This document shows positions 34,732-43,387 of a stretch of 64,000 bases of DNA, in pieces. Under the pieces are notes generated by a model. It was not told where the DNA came from. It saw only the letters and a program-made list of their open reading frames with translations, and made no database searches. Numbering within the stretch: position 1 is the first letter of the stretch; the number at the start of each line of letters is the position of its first letter. The translations under genes and the position numbers were made by a program. Source of the DNA: Eubacterium sp. (lineage in GTDB: Bacteria; Bacillota; Clostridia; Eubacteriales; Eubacteriaceae); the NCBI GenBank assembly GCA_030524435.1, contig JAUNGS010000004.1, forward strand, positions 1 through 64,000, in the 5' to 3' direction.

Positions 34732-35520
34732 CTAAATCAGGTGACGGCCCCGGAGCGCCGCAAAAATTTCATCCGCTGCTGCATCGGCGGATAAACCGTC
34801 CTTAATTTCCCCCTGGCCCTTGGCCTGCTTGGTGAAGGACTTTTTAACGCGGGTGGGTGATCCCTTGAGGCCCAGCTCCGCCACATCGACCTGATCCTCG
34901 ATGGCAGACAGGGTCCAGATATCGATCTTCTTGGCGTAGGCTGCCACGATGCCGGCTACGGTCATGTAGCGGGGTTCCGCCAGCTCGGCCAGAGCGGTGA
35001 CCAGACAGGGCATGGGCGCTTCTAAAATATGGCAGCGGTCCTCAAATTCACGCTTGACGACGATTTTGTCATCCTCCACACTGATTTCTCTGGCGTAGCT
35101 GATCTGGGGAATACCCAGGTGCTCGGCGATCTGGGGACCAACCTGGGCGGTATCGCCGTCGATGGCCTGACGTCCGGTGATAATCAGATCGTAGTCCATC
35201 TTTTTCAAAGCCGCCGACAAAGTCAGCGAAGTGGCCCAGGTGTCGGCGCCGCCGAAGGCTCTGTCGGATAAGAGGATAGCCTCGTCACAGCCCATGGCCA
35301 AGGCTTCTCTTAAGGCATCCTCGGCCTGTCCCGGCCCCATGGACAGCACGGTCACCGTACCGCCCACCTGATCCTTAAGTCTTAAGGCCGCTTCGAGTCC
35401 CGCCTTGTCGTCGGGGTTGATAATGCTGGGCACGCCGTCCCGCATCAGGGTATTGGTCTTAGGGTCCAGGCGTACCTCAGTGGTGTCCGGAACCTGCTTG
35501 ATACAAACGATAATTTTCAT
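34732..35520 (-). CDS. etfB: Electron transfer flavoprotein, beta subunit
   Basis: 262 residues: CIKQVPDTTEVR start, NPDDKAGLEAALRLKD, SDRAFGGADTWATS and GRQAIDGDTAQVGPQIAE. The DRAFGGADT and NPDDK segments resemble electron-bifurcating EtfB of anaerobes, where a second FAD replaces AMP; bifurcation is therefore likely but inferred. It lies between the second acyl-CoA dehydrogenase (15 bp) and etfA (10 bp). Confidence 0.94.
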   Translation of the reverse strand: MKIIVCIKQVPDTTEVRLDPKTNTLMRDGVPSIINPDDKAGLEAALRLKDQVGGTVTVLSMGPGQAEDALREALAMGCDEAILLSDRAFGGADTWATSLTLSAALKKMDYDLIITGRQAIDGDTAQVGPQIAEHLGIPQISYAREISVEDDKIVVKREFEDRCHILEAPMPCLVTALAELAEPRYMTVAGIVAAYAKKIDIWTLSAIEDQVDVAELGLKGSPTRVKKSFTKQAKGQGEIKDGLSADAAADEIFAALRGRHLI

Positions 35521-35535
35521 TGTTCCCCTCCCAAA

Positions 35536-36678
35536 TTATTTCAGTTTCATGGAACCGCTGATAACCATCTTCATGGCCTCGGAGGTACCCTCGTAAATTT
35601 CCGTGATCTTCGCATCTCTGAGCATTCTCTCCACGGGATACTCTCTGGAGTAGCCGTAGCCGCCGAACATCTGAACCGCTTCCCTGGCCACATCGTTGGC
35701 CACGTCAGAGGCGAAAAGCTTGGCCTGGGCCGCCAGGGGACCATAGGCCTCGCCATTATCCTTGGCCACCGCCGCCTGCCAGGTCAAAAGTCTGGCCGCA
35801 TTGATTTTGGTCTGCATTTCCGCCAGATTAAACTGGGTGTTCTGGAAGGCCGCAATGGGACGGCCGAACTGTTTACGTTCCTTGACGTATTTAATGGCTT
35901 CATCCAGGGCGCCCTGGGCGATGCCCACAGACTGGGCTGCGATACCGATACGGCCGCCGTCCAAAGCCTTCATGGCGATTTTAAAGCCCCGGCCTTCCTT
36001 GCCCAAAAGATTTTCCTTGGGCACCCGGACATTGACGATGGCTACCTCGCAGTTGGAGGCGGCGCGGATCCCCATTCTCGGAATATCCGACTGAACCTCC
36101 AAACCCGGGGTGTCGCGGTCTACAATAAAGGCGGACATGCCGCGGCTGCCCTGATCGGGATCTGTCAATGCAAAGATGACAAAGGTATCGGCAAAGCCGG
36201 AGTTGGTGGTGAAGATTTTAGAGCCGTTGAGGACATAGTGATCGCCGTCCAGCACCGCCTTGGTCTGGGTGCCGCCGGCGTCGGTGCCAGCGTTGGGCTC
36301 TGTTAAGCCAAAGCAGCCGATTTTGCTGCCGTCCACCAAGGGACGCAGGTATTTCTGCTTCTGTTCCTCGGTGCCAAAGCCGTCGATACAAGAGCAGCAC
36401 AGGGAGGTATGCACCGAAATGGTGATGCCTGTACTGGCGTCCTGCTTGGAGATTTCCTCCATACACAGGGCGTAGGTTAAATAATCAGCGCCGCAGCCGC
36501 CGTAGGCTTCACTGTAGGGAATTCCGAAAAAGCCACAGTCCTGCATCTTTTTGATCAGTTCCATGTCCATGGCTTCCCGCTCGTCCATTTCCCGGGCGAT
36601 GGGACGGATTTCCTTTTCGGCAAACTCCCGAAACAGCTGCTGATGGAGCTTTTGTTCCTTGGTCAGTCTAAATTCCAT
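35536..36678 (-). CDS. Acyl-CoA dehydrogenase, paralogue 2
   Basis: 380 residues, same family as the gene at 29876 but clearly different in sequence. LTEPNAGTDAGG is present, and Glu363 in IYEGTSEAMK fills the catalytic base position. The ATG at 36678 has AGGAGG 7 nt upstream; 13 codons of open frame before it overlap the ribosome site. First gene of the acd-etfB-etfA operon, typical of Bcd-EtfAB complexes. Its promoter carries two inverted MarR-type palindromes. Confidence 0.92.
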   Translation of the reverse strand: MEFRLTKEQKLHQQLFREFAEKEIRPIAREMDEREAMDMELIKKMQDCGFFGIPYSEAYGGCGADYLTYALCMEEISKQDASTGITISVHTSLCCSCIDGFGTEEQKQKYLRPLVDGSKIGCFGLTEPNAGTDAGGTQTKAVLDGDHYVLNGSKIFTTNSGFADTFVIFALTDPDQGSRGMSAFIVDRDTPGLEVQSDIPRMGIRAASNCEVAIVNVRVPKENLLGKEGRGFKIAMKALDGGRIGIAAQSVGIAQGALDEAIKYVKERKQFGRPIAAFQNTQFNLAEMQTKINAARLLTWQAAVAKDNGEAYGPLAAQAKLFASDVANDVAREAVQMFGGYGYSREYPVERMLRDAKITEIYEGTSEAMKMVISGSMKLK

Positions 36679-36710
36679 AGTAGTTCCTCCTGAGATTTTC
36701 CTTGGACTAT

Positions 36711-36722
36711 TTTGCATGCTAA
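36711..36722. promoter_or_regulatory. MarR-type operator A at the acd-etfBA promoter
   Basis: TTTGCATGCTAA, the exact reverse complement of the site at 36745-36756. Located about +7 to +18. Confidence 0.65.
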
Positions 36723-36734
36723 ATATTTGCTAAT

Positions 36735-36763
36735 ATACTAATACTTAGCATGCAAAATGTCAA
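36735..36763 (-). promoter_or_regulatory. Promoter of the acd-etfBA operon
   Basis: Minus strand TTGACA (36758-36763), 17 bp, TAGTAT (36735-36740). Operator B fills the spacer. Confidence 0.72.
36745..36756. promoter_or_regulatory. MarR-type operator B at the acd-etfBA promoter
   Basis: TTAGCATGCAAA between the -35 and -10 boxes, mirrored by operator A 34 bp away. The 13-base arms including flanks are perfect. Confidence 0.68.
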
Positions 36764-36792
36764 GCGGCTTGTATGTTTTTTCTAAAATACGC

Positions 36793-36832
36793 AAAAAAAA
36801 TAACCGGGCCCTCCGCAAATTGGAGTACCCGG
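36793..36832 (-). terminator. Terminator of the cold shock gene
   Basis: CCGGGTACTCC pairs with GGAGGGCCCGG (one mismatch) in minus-strand RNA, followed by TTATTTTTTTT. Confidence 0.82.
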
Positions 36833-36850
36833 CTGTCTTGCCTGTCTGTT

Positions 36851-37054
36851 CTATCTGGCTACGGCTACATTTGCCGCCTGAAGTCCTCTGGGGCCTTCTT
36901 CGATATCAAAGGTAACTGCGTCCCCTTCGTTTAAGGTTTTAAAGCCTTCGGCCTGAATGGCGGAGAAATGTACGAAAACATCGTCGCCCTCTTCTCTGGA
37001 GATAAATCCAAATCCTTTTTCGCTGTTAAACCATTTGACTGTACCCTTATTCAC
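36851..37054 (-). CDS. CspA-family cold shock protein
   Basis: 67 residues, a single OB-fold RNA chaperone. RNP1 is KGFGFI (residues 14-19) and RNP2 is VFVHF (26-30). AGGAGG precedes the ATG. The leader from the predicted start (about 37236) is about 180 nt, the length usual for csp genes, whose leaders fold differently in the cold. Very high expression is likely from its strong promoter. Confidence 0.95.
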   Translation of the reverse strand: MNKGTVKWFNSEKGFGFISREEGDDVFVHFSAIQAEGFKTLNEGDAVTFDIEEGPRGLQAANVAVAR

Positions 37055-37227
37055 TGTGGTACCTCCTGTAAATAAAAATCTGTGCGCCGCCAGACGAAGG
37101 CCGTGGTCTGCGCGGATTCGGCAATAAAAAAAGCCACATAGCCGGTGAGGGCGGGTCTTACCTTCTATTTGTGAACGAAAGTAAAACCAAGCAACTTACC
37201 GAAATATGTGACATTGTATAATACTTG

Positions 37228-37244
37228 CTCAAATCTAATTTGAG
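37228..37244. promoter_or_regulatory. Inverted repeat at the csp start site
   Basis: CTCAAAT-CTA-ATTTGAG, a perfect 7-bp inverted repeat overlapping the -10 box end and the predicted start. Possible operator of an unknown regulator. Confidence 0.45.
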
Positions 37245-37271
37245 TATACCCGCAAAAGCCCTTTTTGTCAA
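37243..37271 (-). promoter_or_regulatory. Promoter of the csp gene
   Basis: Minus strand TTGACA (37266-37271), 17 bp, TATACT (37243-37248), about 45 bp beyond the stop of the amino-acid ABC operon. Confidence 0.85.
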
Positions 37272-37314
37272 GGCCGCAGGGCCTGTTAAAGGCGTCTTTA
37301 AGGTCGAGCAAAGG

Positions 37315-38067
37315 CTATTTTCGCGTAATGCTCTTTAAGAATTCCCGGGTTCTCTCATTTTTAGGGTGCTCAAAGATTTCCTCGGGGGTGCCTTCCTCCA
37401 GGATAACCCCGTCGTTCATGAACAGCACCTTGTTGGCCACCTCTCTGGCAAAGCCCATTTCGTGGGTGACCACCACCATGGTCATTTTATCCTCGGCCAG
37501 CTCCTGCATAACCGCAAGCACCTCGCCGGTGAGCTCCGGATCCAGGGCCGAAGTGGGCTCGTCAAAGAGCAAAATCTCCGGGTTCATCATCAGAGCCCGG
37601 GCTATCGCCACCCGCTGCTTTTCCCCGCCGGAAAGGGTGGAGGGCATACTGTCAATTTTAGACAGCAGACCGACCTGGGAGAGATATTTTTCGCAGCGGA
37701 TATCCATCTCCTCCGCCTTTTCTTTTTTGACAACCCTGGGAGCCAGCTCCAGATTCTGCCGCACCGTTAAGTGGGGAAAGAGATTGAAATGCTGAAAGAC
37801 CATGCCCATTTTCATGATGATCTCCCGGATTTTGGCCGGCGGTGCGTAGACGCCGTTATCCATGAGCCTGTCGCCATCCATGGCGATGGTGCCGCTGTCG
37901 GCCTTCTCCAAATCGATGAGGCAGCGCAGCAGGGTGGACTTGCCGGATCCCGAGGAGCCGATGACCGCCACCACGTCCCCGCGGCTGATGTCAAAGGAGA
38001 CCCCCTTGAGGACGTGGTTTTCCCCAAAGGCTTTGTTGAGATCTGTTACTTTAATCATTTCTGCCAT
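37315..38067 (-). CDS. Polar amino-acid ABC transporter, ATP-binding protein
   Basis: 250 residues of the GlnQ/HisP type. Walker [13 protein letters not shown], signature [15 protein letters not shown], Walker [13 protein letters not shown]. Third gene of the operon: binding protein, permease, ATPase. It powers import of a polar amino acid; the ligand cannot be read from this subunit. Confidence 0.93.
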   Translation of the reverse strand: MAEMIKVTDLNKAFGENHVLKGVSFDISRGDVVAVIGSSGSGKSTLLRCLIDLEKADSGTIAMDGDRLMDNGVYAPPAKIREIIMKMGMVFQHFNLFPHLTVRQNLELAPRVVKKEKAEEMDIRCEKYLSQVGLLSKIDSMPSTLSGGEKQRVAIARALMMNPEILLFDEPTSALDPELTGEVLAVMQELAEDKMTMVVVTHEMGFAREVANKVLFMNDGVILEEGTPEEIFEHPKNERTREFLKSITRK

Positions 38068-38076
38068 GGCGCCCTC

Positions 38077-38733
38077 CTAAAACTCGTATTTCTTTTCCAT
38101 CTTTTTAAAGACGAAGGTCAGCACAAAATTGATCACCAGGTAGATGGCCGCAGCCACCAAAAAGGCAAAGGTATTGCCGTCGCGGTTGACGGCGGTCTTG
38201 GCGTAGTGCAGCACCTCGGCCACGCCGATGACGGTGACCAGGGCCGTATCCTTGAGGAGGGTGATGGTCTCGTTGCTCACCGAGGGCAGACAAACCCGGA
38301 TCATCTGAGGAATGACCACCCGGGTCATGGTTTCGAATTTCGTGAGCCCCAACACCTTGGCCGCCTCGTACTGCCCCCGGTCGATGGCCAGAAGGCCGCC
38401 CCTGAAGATCTCGGCAAAGTAGGCCGCGTAGTTGAGACAAAAGGCCACACAGGCCGCCGTAAAGCGCTCAAAGACCAGGTAGGGGCCGATGCCCGGAATT
38501 AAAGGCAGGCCGAAGTACACGAACATCAGCTGCAAAAGCAGCGGCGTTCCCCGGAGGATATAAATGTACACCTCGGCAAACCACCTGAGGGGAGCGAAGC
38601 GGCTCCTGGCCATCAGCGTAAACACGAAGCCCAGGGGCAGCGAGATGATGATCGTCACGATGAAAACCGCAACGGTCACCAGAAGCCCCTGGAGCATCGG
38701 CGTCAGTACGTTCATAAAATAAGTTGCGTCCAT
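38077..38733 (-). CDS. Polar amino-acid ABC transporter, permease
   Basis: 218 residues with about five membrane helices and the HisM/GlnP signature, including YIYILRGTPLLLQLMFVYFG and the EAAKVLGL loop that contacts the ATPase. The ATG at 38733 has GGGAGA upstream; a longer frame runs into the intergenic hairpin and is excluded. A single permease gene implies a homodimer. Confidence 0.92.
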   Translation of the reverse strand: MDATYFMNVLTPMLQGLLVTVAVFIVTIIISLPLGFVFTLMARSRFAPLRWFAEVYIYILRGTPLLLQLMFVYFGLPLIPGIGPYLVFERFTAACVAFCLNYAAYFAEIFRGGLLAIDRGQYEAAKVLGLTKFETMTRVVIPQMIRVCLPSVSNETITLLKDTALVTVIGVAEVLHYAKTAVNRDGNTFAFLVAAAIYLVINFVLTFVFKKMEKKYEF

Positions 38734-38782
38734 AATTTCTCCCAGATATAAAAAGATAATGCGCGGGCCAAAGCCCAAAGAA

Positions 38783-38864
38783 AGGCTGAAATTCAGAACG
38801 GCCAAGCGCCGGAGGCGATGCCCTCACCTCCGGTGCCTGACCGACACAACTGCAATTTCAGCCT
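38783..38864. repeat. Nested intergenic hairpin inside the amino-acid ABC operon
   Basis: Outer arms AGGCTGAAATT (38783-38793) and AATTTCAGCCT (38854-38864), inner arms CCGGAGG (38809-38815) and CCTCCGG (38826-38832). Placed between the binding-protein and permease genes with no T-run, it probably protects the binding-protein mRNA and keeps that subunit in excess. Confidence 0.6.
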
Positions 38865-38888
38865 CTGATGACTCTTAAAATTGATTGC

Positions 38889-39707
38889 CTAGTTGCCCTT
38901 ATACATGATGTCTTCGCCGAACCATTTTTCGGAAATTTTGGCAGCGGTGCCGTCGGCCATCATGTCGTCCATGGCCTTCTGGATCTTTTCCTGGAGCTCC
39001 GTATTGCCCTTCTTGACGGCTACGGCGTAGGTTTCCGGCGCCAGGGTTTCATCCAAAATGGTAAAGTCTGCATTCTCGCTGGAGATATAGTAGCGGGCCA
39101 CAACCGAATCCACGATGACTGCGTCGATGCGGCCAATGCCCAGATCCTGGAGGGCAGAGACATTTTCAGGGTACTCGTTCATTGCGGCAACCTTAGTGTT
39201 GATGTCGTCGGCCATAAAGGCGTCATAGGCAGAGGAGCCCTTCTGGAGGCCCACATTTTTGCCCTCGAGATCGGCCTTGGCGGCGATATCTGAATCCTTT
39301 TTAACGACGATGACCTGATCGTTTTCCAGGTAAGGCTTGGTCATGGTCATGGCTTCCTCGCGCTCCGGCGTCACAGAGAGACCGTTCCACAGGGCGTCCA
39401 CATTGCCGCTGTCCAGCTCTAATTCCTTGGTATCCCAGTTGATGACCTGGAGCTTGATGTCCATTCCCATGCGCTTGGCCGCCTCGGTGGCCAGATCGAT
39501 ATCGAAGCCGACGATATTGTTTTCTTCATCTCTGAAGCCCATGGGCGGGAAGGAGTCGTCCAGACCAATGACAAAGGTCTGATCGTCATTGCCGCTGTTT
39601 TCAGAGGTCTGGTTATCTGTGCCGCCGTCGCTTGTGCTGCAGCCAGCCAGAAGCATGGCGCCCATCAATGCCAGGATGAGCAGGGTCAGTAAGCTTTTCT
39701 TTTTCAT
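38889..39707 (-). CDS. Polar amino-acid ABC transporter, substrate-binding lipoprotein
   Basis: 272 residues. A lipoprotein signal peptide ends in MLLAGC (lipidated Cys near residue 24), then a low-complexity Ser/Asn linker, then an SBP family 3 fold (FVIGLDDSFPPMGFRDEENN, GFDIDLATEAAKRMG). It is anchored outside the membrane and delivers an amino acid to the permease. GAGGAGAG precedes the ATG at 39707. First gene of its operon. Confidence 0.92.
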   Translation of the reverse strand: MKKKSLLTLLILALMGAMLLAGCSTSDGGTDNQTSENSGNDDQTFVIGLDDSFPPMGFRDEENNIVGFDIDLATEAAKRMGMDIKLQVINWDTKELELDSGNVDALWNGLSVTPEREEAMTMTKPYLENDQVIVVKKDSDIAAKADLEGKNVGLQKGSSAYDAFMADDINTKVAAMNEYPENVSALQDLGIGRIDAVIVDSVVARYYISSENADFTILDETLAPETYAVAVKKGNTELQEKIQKAMDDMMADGTAAKISEKWFGEDIMYKGN

Positions 39708-39740
39708 CTTCTCTCCTCGATTCTTTATCACTTTACTCTA

Positions 39741-39769
39741 ATTATACACTTTAGCTAAGTAAAACACAA
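39741..39769 (-). promoter_or_regulatory. Promoter of the amino-acid ABC operon
   Basis: Minus strand TTGTGT (39764-39769), 17 bp, TATAAT (39741-39746). Confidence 0.7.
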
Positions 39770-39882
39770 GGCCTGTTTTGAAAATTTTATAGCCCTTCCC
39801 CGCTTCCCCAGACTTTAAAGCCCGAGGCTTTTTCTCAGACGTCTACCCTGCCTTCCAGGGACATCGAAGCCGACGCAAACCT

Positions 39883-39911
39883 TTGCAAGTGCCCTCTGCC
39901 TTTGTTATAAT
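39883..39911 (+). promoter_or_regulatory. Promoter of the MATE gene
   Basis: TTGCAA (39883-39888), 17 bp, TATAAT (39906-39911), 61 bp before the start codon. Confidence 0.72.
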
Positions 39912-39972
39912 AGTTGTATATCTCTATAACGACCGCCTTAAATGGTCTGTGTCATCCCGAAAGGAATCCGCC

Positions 39973-41352
39973 ATGCTCGAAAATACCCAATCCAATCCCC
40001 TGGGGTGGGAAAAGCTCTCCACCCTGCTGAAGCGCTACGCCATCCCCAGCATCATCGCCATGCTGGTCTCCTCCCTGTACAATATCGTCGACCAGATTTT
40101 CATCGGCCAGGGCGTAGGCTACCTGGGAAACGCCGCCACCAACATCGCCTTCCCGCTGACCACCATCAGCCTGGCCATCTCCCTGCTCATCGGCATCGGC
40201 GGCGCCTCCGCTTTCTCCTTGCATCTCGGGGCCGGAGAAAAAGAGCGGGCCACCGCCACCGTCGGCTGTGCCATCGCCATGATGACGGTCTGCGGCATCG
40301 CCTACTTTGCCATCATCAAAATTTTCATCTCACCGCTGCTTAACATCTTTGGCGCCACCCCCGACGTGCTGCCCTACGCCACCAGCTATACCAGCATCAC
40401 CGCCTTCGGCATGCCTTTTTTGATTGTCACCAACGCCCTGAGCAATATGATCCGCGCCGACGGCAGCCCCCGGTACTCCATGGCCTGTATGCTCACCGGC
40501 GCCATCGTCAACACCATCCTGGATCCGATTTTTATTTTCCCCCTGGGCATGGGGGTTGTCGGCGCCGCCCTGGCCACCATCATCGGTCAGTTTTTCTCCT
40601 TCCTGCTGGCCGTGGCTTACCTGCCCAGATTTAAGCAGATTTCCCTGAACCCCAAGGTCCTCAGGCTGTCCTTCAAAACCTGCGGTGAAATCGCCGCCCT
40701 GGGCATGAGCAGCAGCCTGAACCAGGTGGCCCTGTGCTTCGTCCAGATCGTCGTCAACAACTCCCTGAGGTACTACGGCGGCCTCTCGATTTACGGCAGC
40801 GACATCCCCCTGGCGGCCTGCGGCATCGTCATGAAAACCAACGCCATCCTGCTGTCCATCGTCGTGGGCATCTCCCAGGGGGCCCAGCCCATCATCGGCT
40901 TTAACTACGGGGCCAGGCAATACGACAGGGTCCGGGGCATTTACCGGCTGGCCATCCTCTGGAACCTGTCCATCTCCGCCGTCGGCTTCCTGATGTTTCA
41001 GTTTTTCCCCAGGCAGATCATCTCAATTTTTGGCAGCGGCGACGCCCTGTACTACGAATTCGCCGTGCACTTCATGCGCACCTTTCTGTTCATGGTCATC
41101 GTCAACGGGGTTCAGCTGATCTCCTCCAACTTCTTCTCGGCCATCGGCAAGCCCATGAAGGGCGCCCTGCTGTCCCTAACCCGGCAGGTACTGCTGCTGG
41201 TGCCCCTGATTCTGATTCTGCCCCTGTTTTTTGCCCTGGACGGCATCCTCTACGCAGCGCCCATCGCCGACACGGCGGCCTTTCTCATCAGCCTGGGACT
41301 TATTTCCTGGGAAATGAAAAAAATGCGTCAGCTGGAGCTTGCCCAGCGCTGA
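39973..41352 (+). CDS. MATE-family efflux transporter
   Basis: 459 residues with twelve predicted membrane helices in two similar halves, in the bacterial NorM/MepA-like branch (SSLYNIVDQIFIGQGVG early; IVVGISQGAQPIIGFNYGA in the second half). It expels cationic drugs or metabolites in exchange for Na+ or H+. The ATG at 39973 follows AAAGGA; upstream open frame contains the promoter and is excluded. Single gene with its own promoter and terminator. Confidence 0.9.
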   Translation: MLENTQSNPLGWEKLSTLLKRYAIPSIIAMLVSSLYNIVDQIFIGQGVGYLGNAATNIAFPLTTISLAISLLIGIGGASAFSLHLGAGEKERATATVGCAIAMMTVCGIAYFAIIKIFISPLLNIFGATPDVLPYATSYTSITAFGMPFLIVTNALSNMIRADGSPRYSMACMLTGAIVNTILDPIFIFPLGMGVVGAALATIIGQFFSFLLAVAYLPRFKQISLNPKVLRLSFKTCGEIAALGMSSSLNQVALCFVQIVVNNSLRYYGGLSIYGSDIPLAACGIVMKTNAILLSIVVGISQGAQPIIGFNYGARQYDRVRGIYRLAILWNLSISAVGFLMFQFFPRQIISIFGSGDALYYEFAVHFMRTFLFMVIVNGVQLISSNFFSAIGKPMKGALLSLTRQVLLLVPLILILPLFFALDGILYAAPIADTAAFLISLGLISWEMKKMRQLELAQR

Positions 41353-41362
41353 TGCCAGATAT

Positions 41363-41400
41363 AAAAAAGCATCGCCATTTCTCAGAAGGCGATGCTTTTT
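41363..41400. terminator. Bidirectional terminator after the MATE gene
   Basis: AAAAAAGCATCGCC and GGCGATGCTTTTT arms around an 11-base loop; serves both converging genes. Confidence 0.88.
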
Positions 41401-41407
41401 ATGTGTC

Positions 41408-41872
41408 TTAAAACAGGTTGTCGATATACTCAATGGCGCTTTGGGGCACCTGAAACCACAATGTGATCTTCCAAAGAGCCAGGCTGACCACGTCGCTGCC
41501 CACGTAGGTTTTCATTCTCACAACCTCCTTCAGGCCGCTGCTCTCGGTCTCGCCAAAATGGATGGTTGCCTCCTCCTTGAACACCAGCTGTCTTTTTACC
41601 TCGGCATCCTGAAGGGCCTCGGCGGGCTGCCAGGCCTCAAGGGTCATGGCCTCAATGAAGCCCGCCAGGGTTTCCTGGCTGGTGATGCCGCCCAGGTAGT
41701 TTCCCTCGGCATCCTGTACCTCTATGAGACTGGCCTTGCCCATTGCCTCTGCGACCTCAGCCTGATCCCCTGAGCCGACGTCGATGCCCCGAACCAGCTG
41801 GCAGCCCGTCAGCACGAAGACCGCCGTTAATACACACAGCACCGCCGCCAGCAAATTTCTTTTACGCTTCAT
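41408..41872 (-). CDS. Small lipoprotein of unknown function
   Basis: 154 residues. Basic start KRKRNLL, hydrophobic stretch and lipobox VLTGC (Cys about 24) make it a membrane-anchored lipoprotein. The mature part has no family I recognise. GAGGAAGGG precedes the ATG at 41872. It follows the ABC permease gene by 22 bp, so it is probably the last member of the YtrA-type operon, perhaps an accessory subunit on the outer face. Confidence 0.7.
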   Translation of the reverse strand: MKRKRNLLAAVLCVLTAVFVLTGCQLVRGIDVGSGDQAEVAEAMGKASLIEVQDAEGNYLGGITSQETLAGFIEAMTLEAWQPAEALQDAEVKRQLVFKEEATIHFGETESSGLKEVVRMKTYVGSDVVSLALWKITLWFQVPQSAIEYIDNLF

Positions 41873-41894
41873 TTCCCTTCCTCTCCTTTTTCTT

Positions 41895-42695
41895 CTACTC
41901 AAGGTTGAGCTTGTGCTTAAGCACGTAGGTGGTAATGGCAAACATGATGCCGCCGAAAATCAGATCCACCAGGGTCAAGCCGTTGAAAAGCCACTGGAGA
42001 ATATCCACCGCATCCATGGCCGCAAAGAAGGTCATCAGTCCCGTGGCCTCTGCCCCCGCAGAAAAGCTCAGCATTCCCAGAGACAACACGATCTGCTGCA
42101 CCACTGCAATGCCAATATACGCCACCACCGCCATGAGGATTTTGTGCTTGTTGGACAGCTGCCCCAGGGCAATGGCCGCATAGATCTGGGTCATGGCGGC
42201 CATGGTCGCCACCAGCATACAGATCAGAATTTCAATGCAGAGCAAAATGCCGTGGTTTTGAAGGAATACAGGCCAGTTGAGGCCGTTAAAGGCGTTGAGC
42301 ATCGCTGCCGCCGTATCCGAATTCAGGATGAGGATTAAAGCAGAGAGGCCCACAGCAATGACGTAGATCACCGACCAAAACAGCCCGATGAGCATTTTCG
42401 CCACCACCTGCTGCCACACCGGCACCGGCAGGGTAAACATCAGATAGCCCTCGTCGGTCATCAGATTTTTATAGAATCGCTGGATGATCATGATGAAGGT
42501 CATGACTGCGAGACCGATGATCAGAATGGTATAAAGAAATATAACCACGCCCATGGATATCACAAGACCTGTGGCATCGGAATTGATGCTGCCAAAAAAC
42601 TTCGTGATCAGGGTCATGATCAGAAAGGCCGCGTAGAGGGGCAAAAGCAGCCTGCCCGTGGCCTTAAACTCGTATTTTACTAATTTCCCTAACAT
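41895..42695 (-). CDS. ABC-type membrane protein of the YtrA-type operon
   Basis: 266 residues with six hydrophobic segments, rich in Ile/Val/Met. It begins MLGKLVKYEFKATGR, an entry motif common in ABC-2 permeases. Its ATG overlaps the stop of the ATPase gene (7 bp), so both are coupled. With the GntR/YtrA regulator it resembles small ABC operons induced by cell-wall antibiotics. The transported compound is unknown. Confidence 0.8.
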   Translation of the reverse strand: MLGKLVKYEFKATGRLLLPLYAAFLIMTLITKFFGSINSDATGLVISMGVVIFLYTILIIGLAVMTFIMIIQRFYKNLMTDEGYLMFTLPVPVWQQVVAKMLIGLFWSVIYVIAVGLSALILILNSDTAAAMLNAFNGLNWPVFLQNHGILLCIEILICMLVATMAAMTQIYAAIALGQLSNKHKILMAVVAYIGIAVVQQIVLSLGMLSFSAGAEATGLMTFFAAMDAVDILQWLFNGLTLVDLIFGGIMFAITTYVLKHKLNLE

Positions 42696-43387
42696 TTGAA
42701 CACCTCTCTGAATAATTCATCCACGGATTTTCCCTGACTTTCCCTGATGTCGTCGACACTGCTCTGCATGACGATTTTGCCGCCGCTGATGAAGACCACG
42801 TCGTCTAAAATCTTTTCGATGTCTGCAATCAGGTGGGTGGACAGGATCACCGTGGCATTTTCTCTGTAATTGCCGATGATGGTATTGAGAATATAATCCC
42901 TGGCCGCCGGATCCACCCCGCCGATGGGCTCATCCAGCATGTAAAGCTCCGCCTCCCGGCTCATGACCAGAATCAGCTGAATCTTTTCCTTGGTCCCCTT
43001 GGACATGGTCTTGATGCGCTGCTTGGCGTCGATGCCCAGGTCGGAGATCATGTTAAAGGCCTTGATTTCGTTGAAATCCTCGTAGAAGGCTGCGAAGAAT
43101 TTTATCACCTCCGCCGCCGTCATCCACTCGCTGAGGTAGGTGCGCTCCGGCAGGTAGGAGACAATTTTTTTCGTCTCGATGCCCGGGCGCTTTCCGTCGA
43201 TGAAAAGCTCACCGGCGGTCGGTGTCAGAAGACCTGCCGCCGTTTTAATCAGGGTTGTCTTGCCGCTGCCGTTGGGGCCCAGAAGGCCGACGATTTTTCC
43301 CCGGGGGATCTGGCAGCTGACCTCCTCCAGCGCCTTTTTAGCGCCGTAGCGCTTTGTCAAATTAACACATTCTAAAATGGGATTCAT
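42689..43387 (-). CDS. ABC transporter ATP-binding protein
   Basis: 232 residues. Walker A GLLGPNGSGKTTLIK, a signature region MSKGTKEKIQLILVMS that departs from LSGGQ (as in YtrB-like proteins), and Walker B MLDEPIGGVDP. The ATG at 43387 overlaps the stop of the GntR gene with AGGAGG before it. Confidence 0.9.
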   Translation of the reverse strand: MNPILECVNLTKRYGAKKALEEVSCQIPRGKIVGLLGPNGSGKTTLIKTAAGLLTPTAGELFIDGKRPGIETKKIVSYLPERTYLSEWMTAAEVIKFFAAFYEDFNEIKAFNMISDLGIDAKQRIKTMSKGTKEKIQLILVMSREAELYMLDEPIGGVDPAARDYILNTIIGNYRENATVILSTHLIADIEKILDDVVFISGGKIVMQSSVDDIRESQGKSVDELFREVFKC

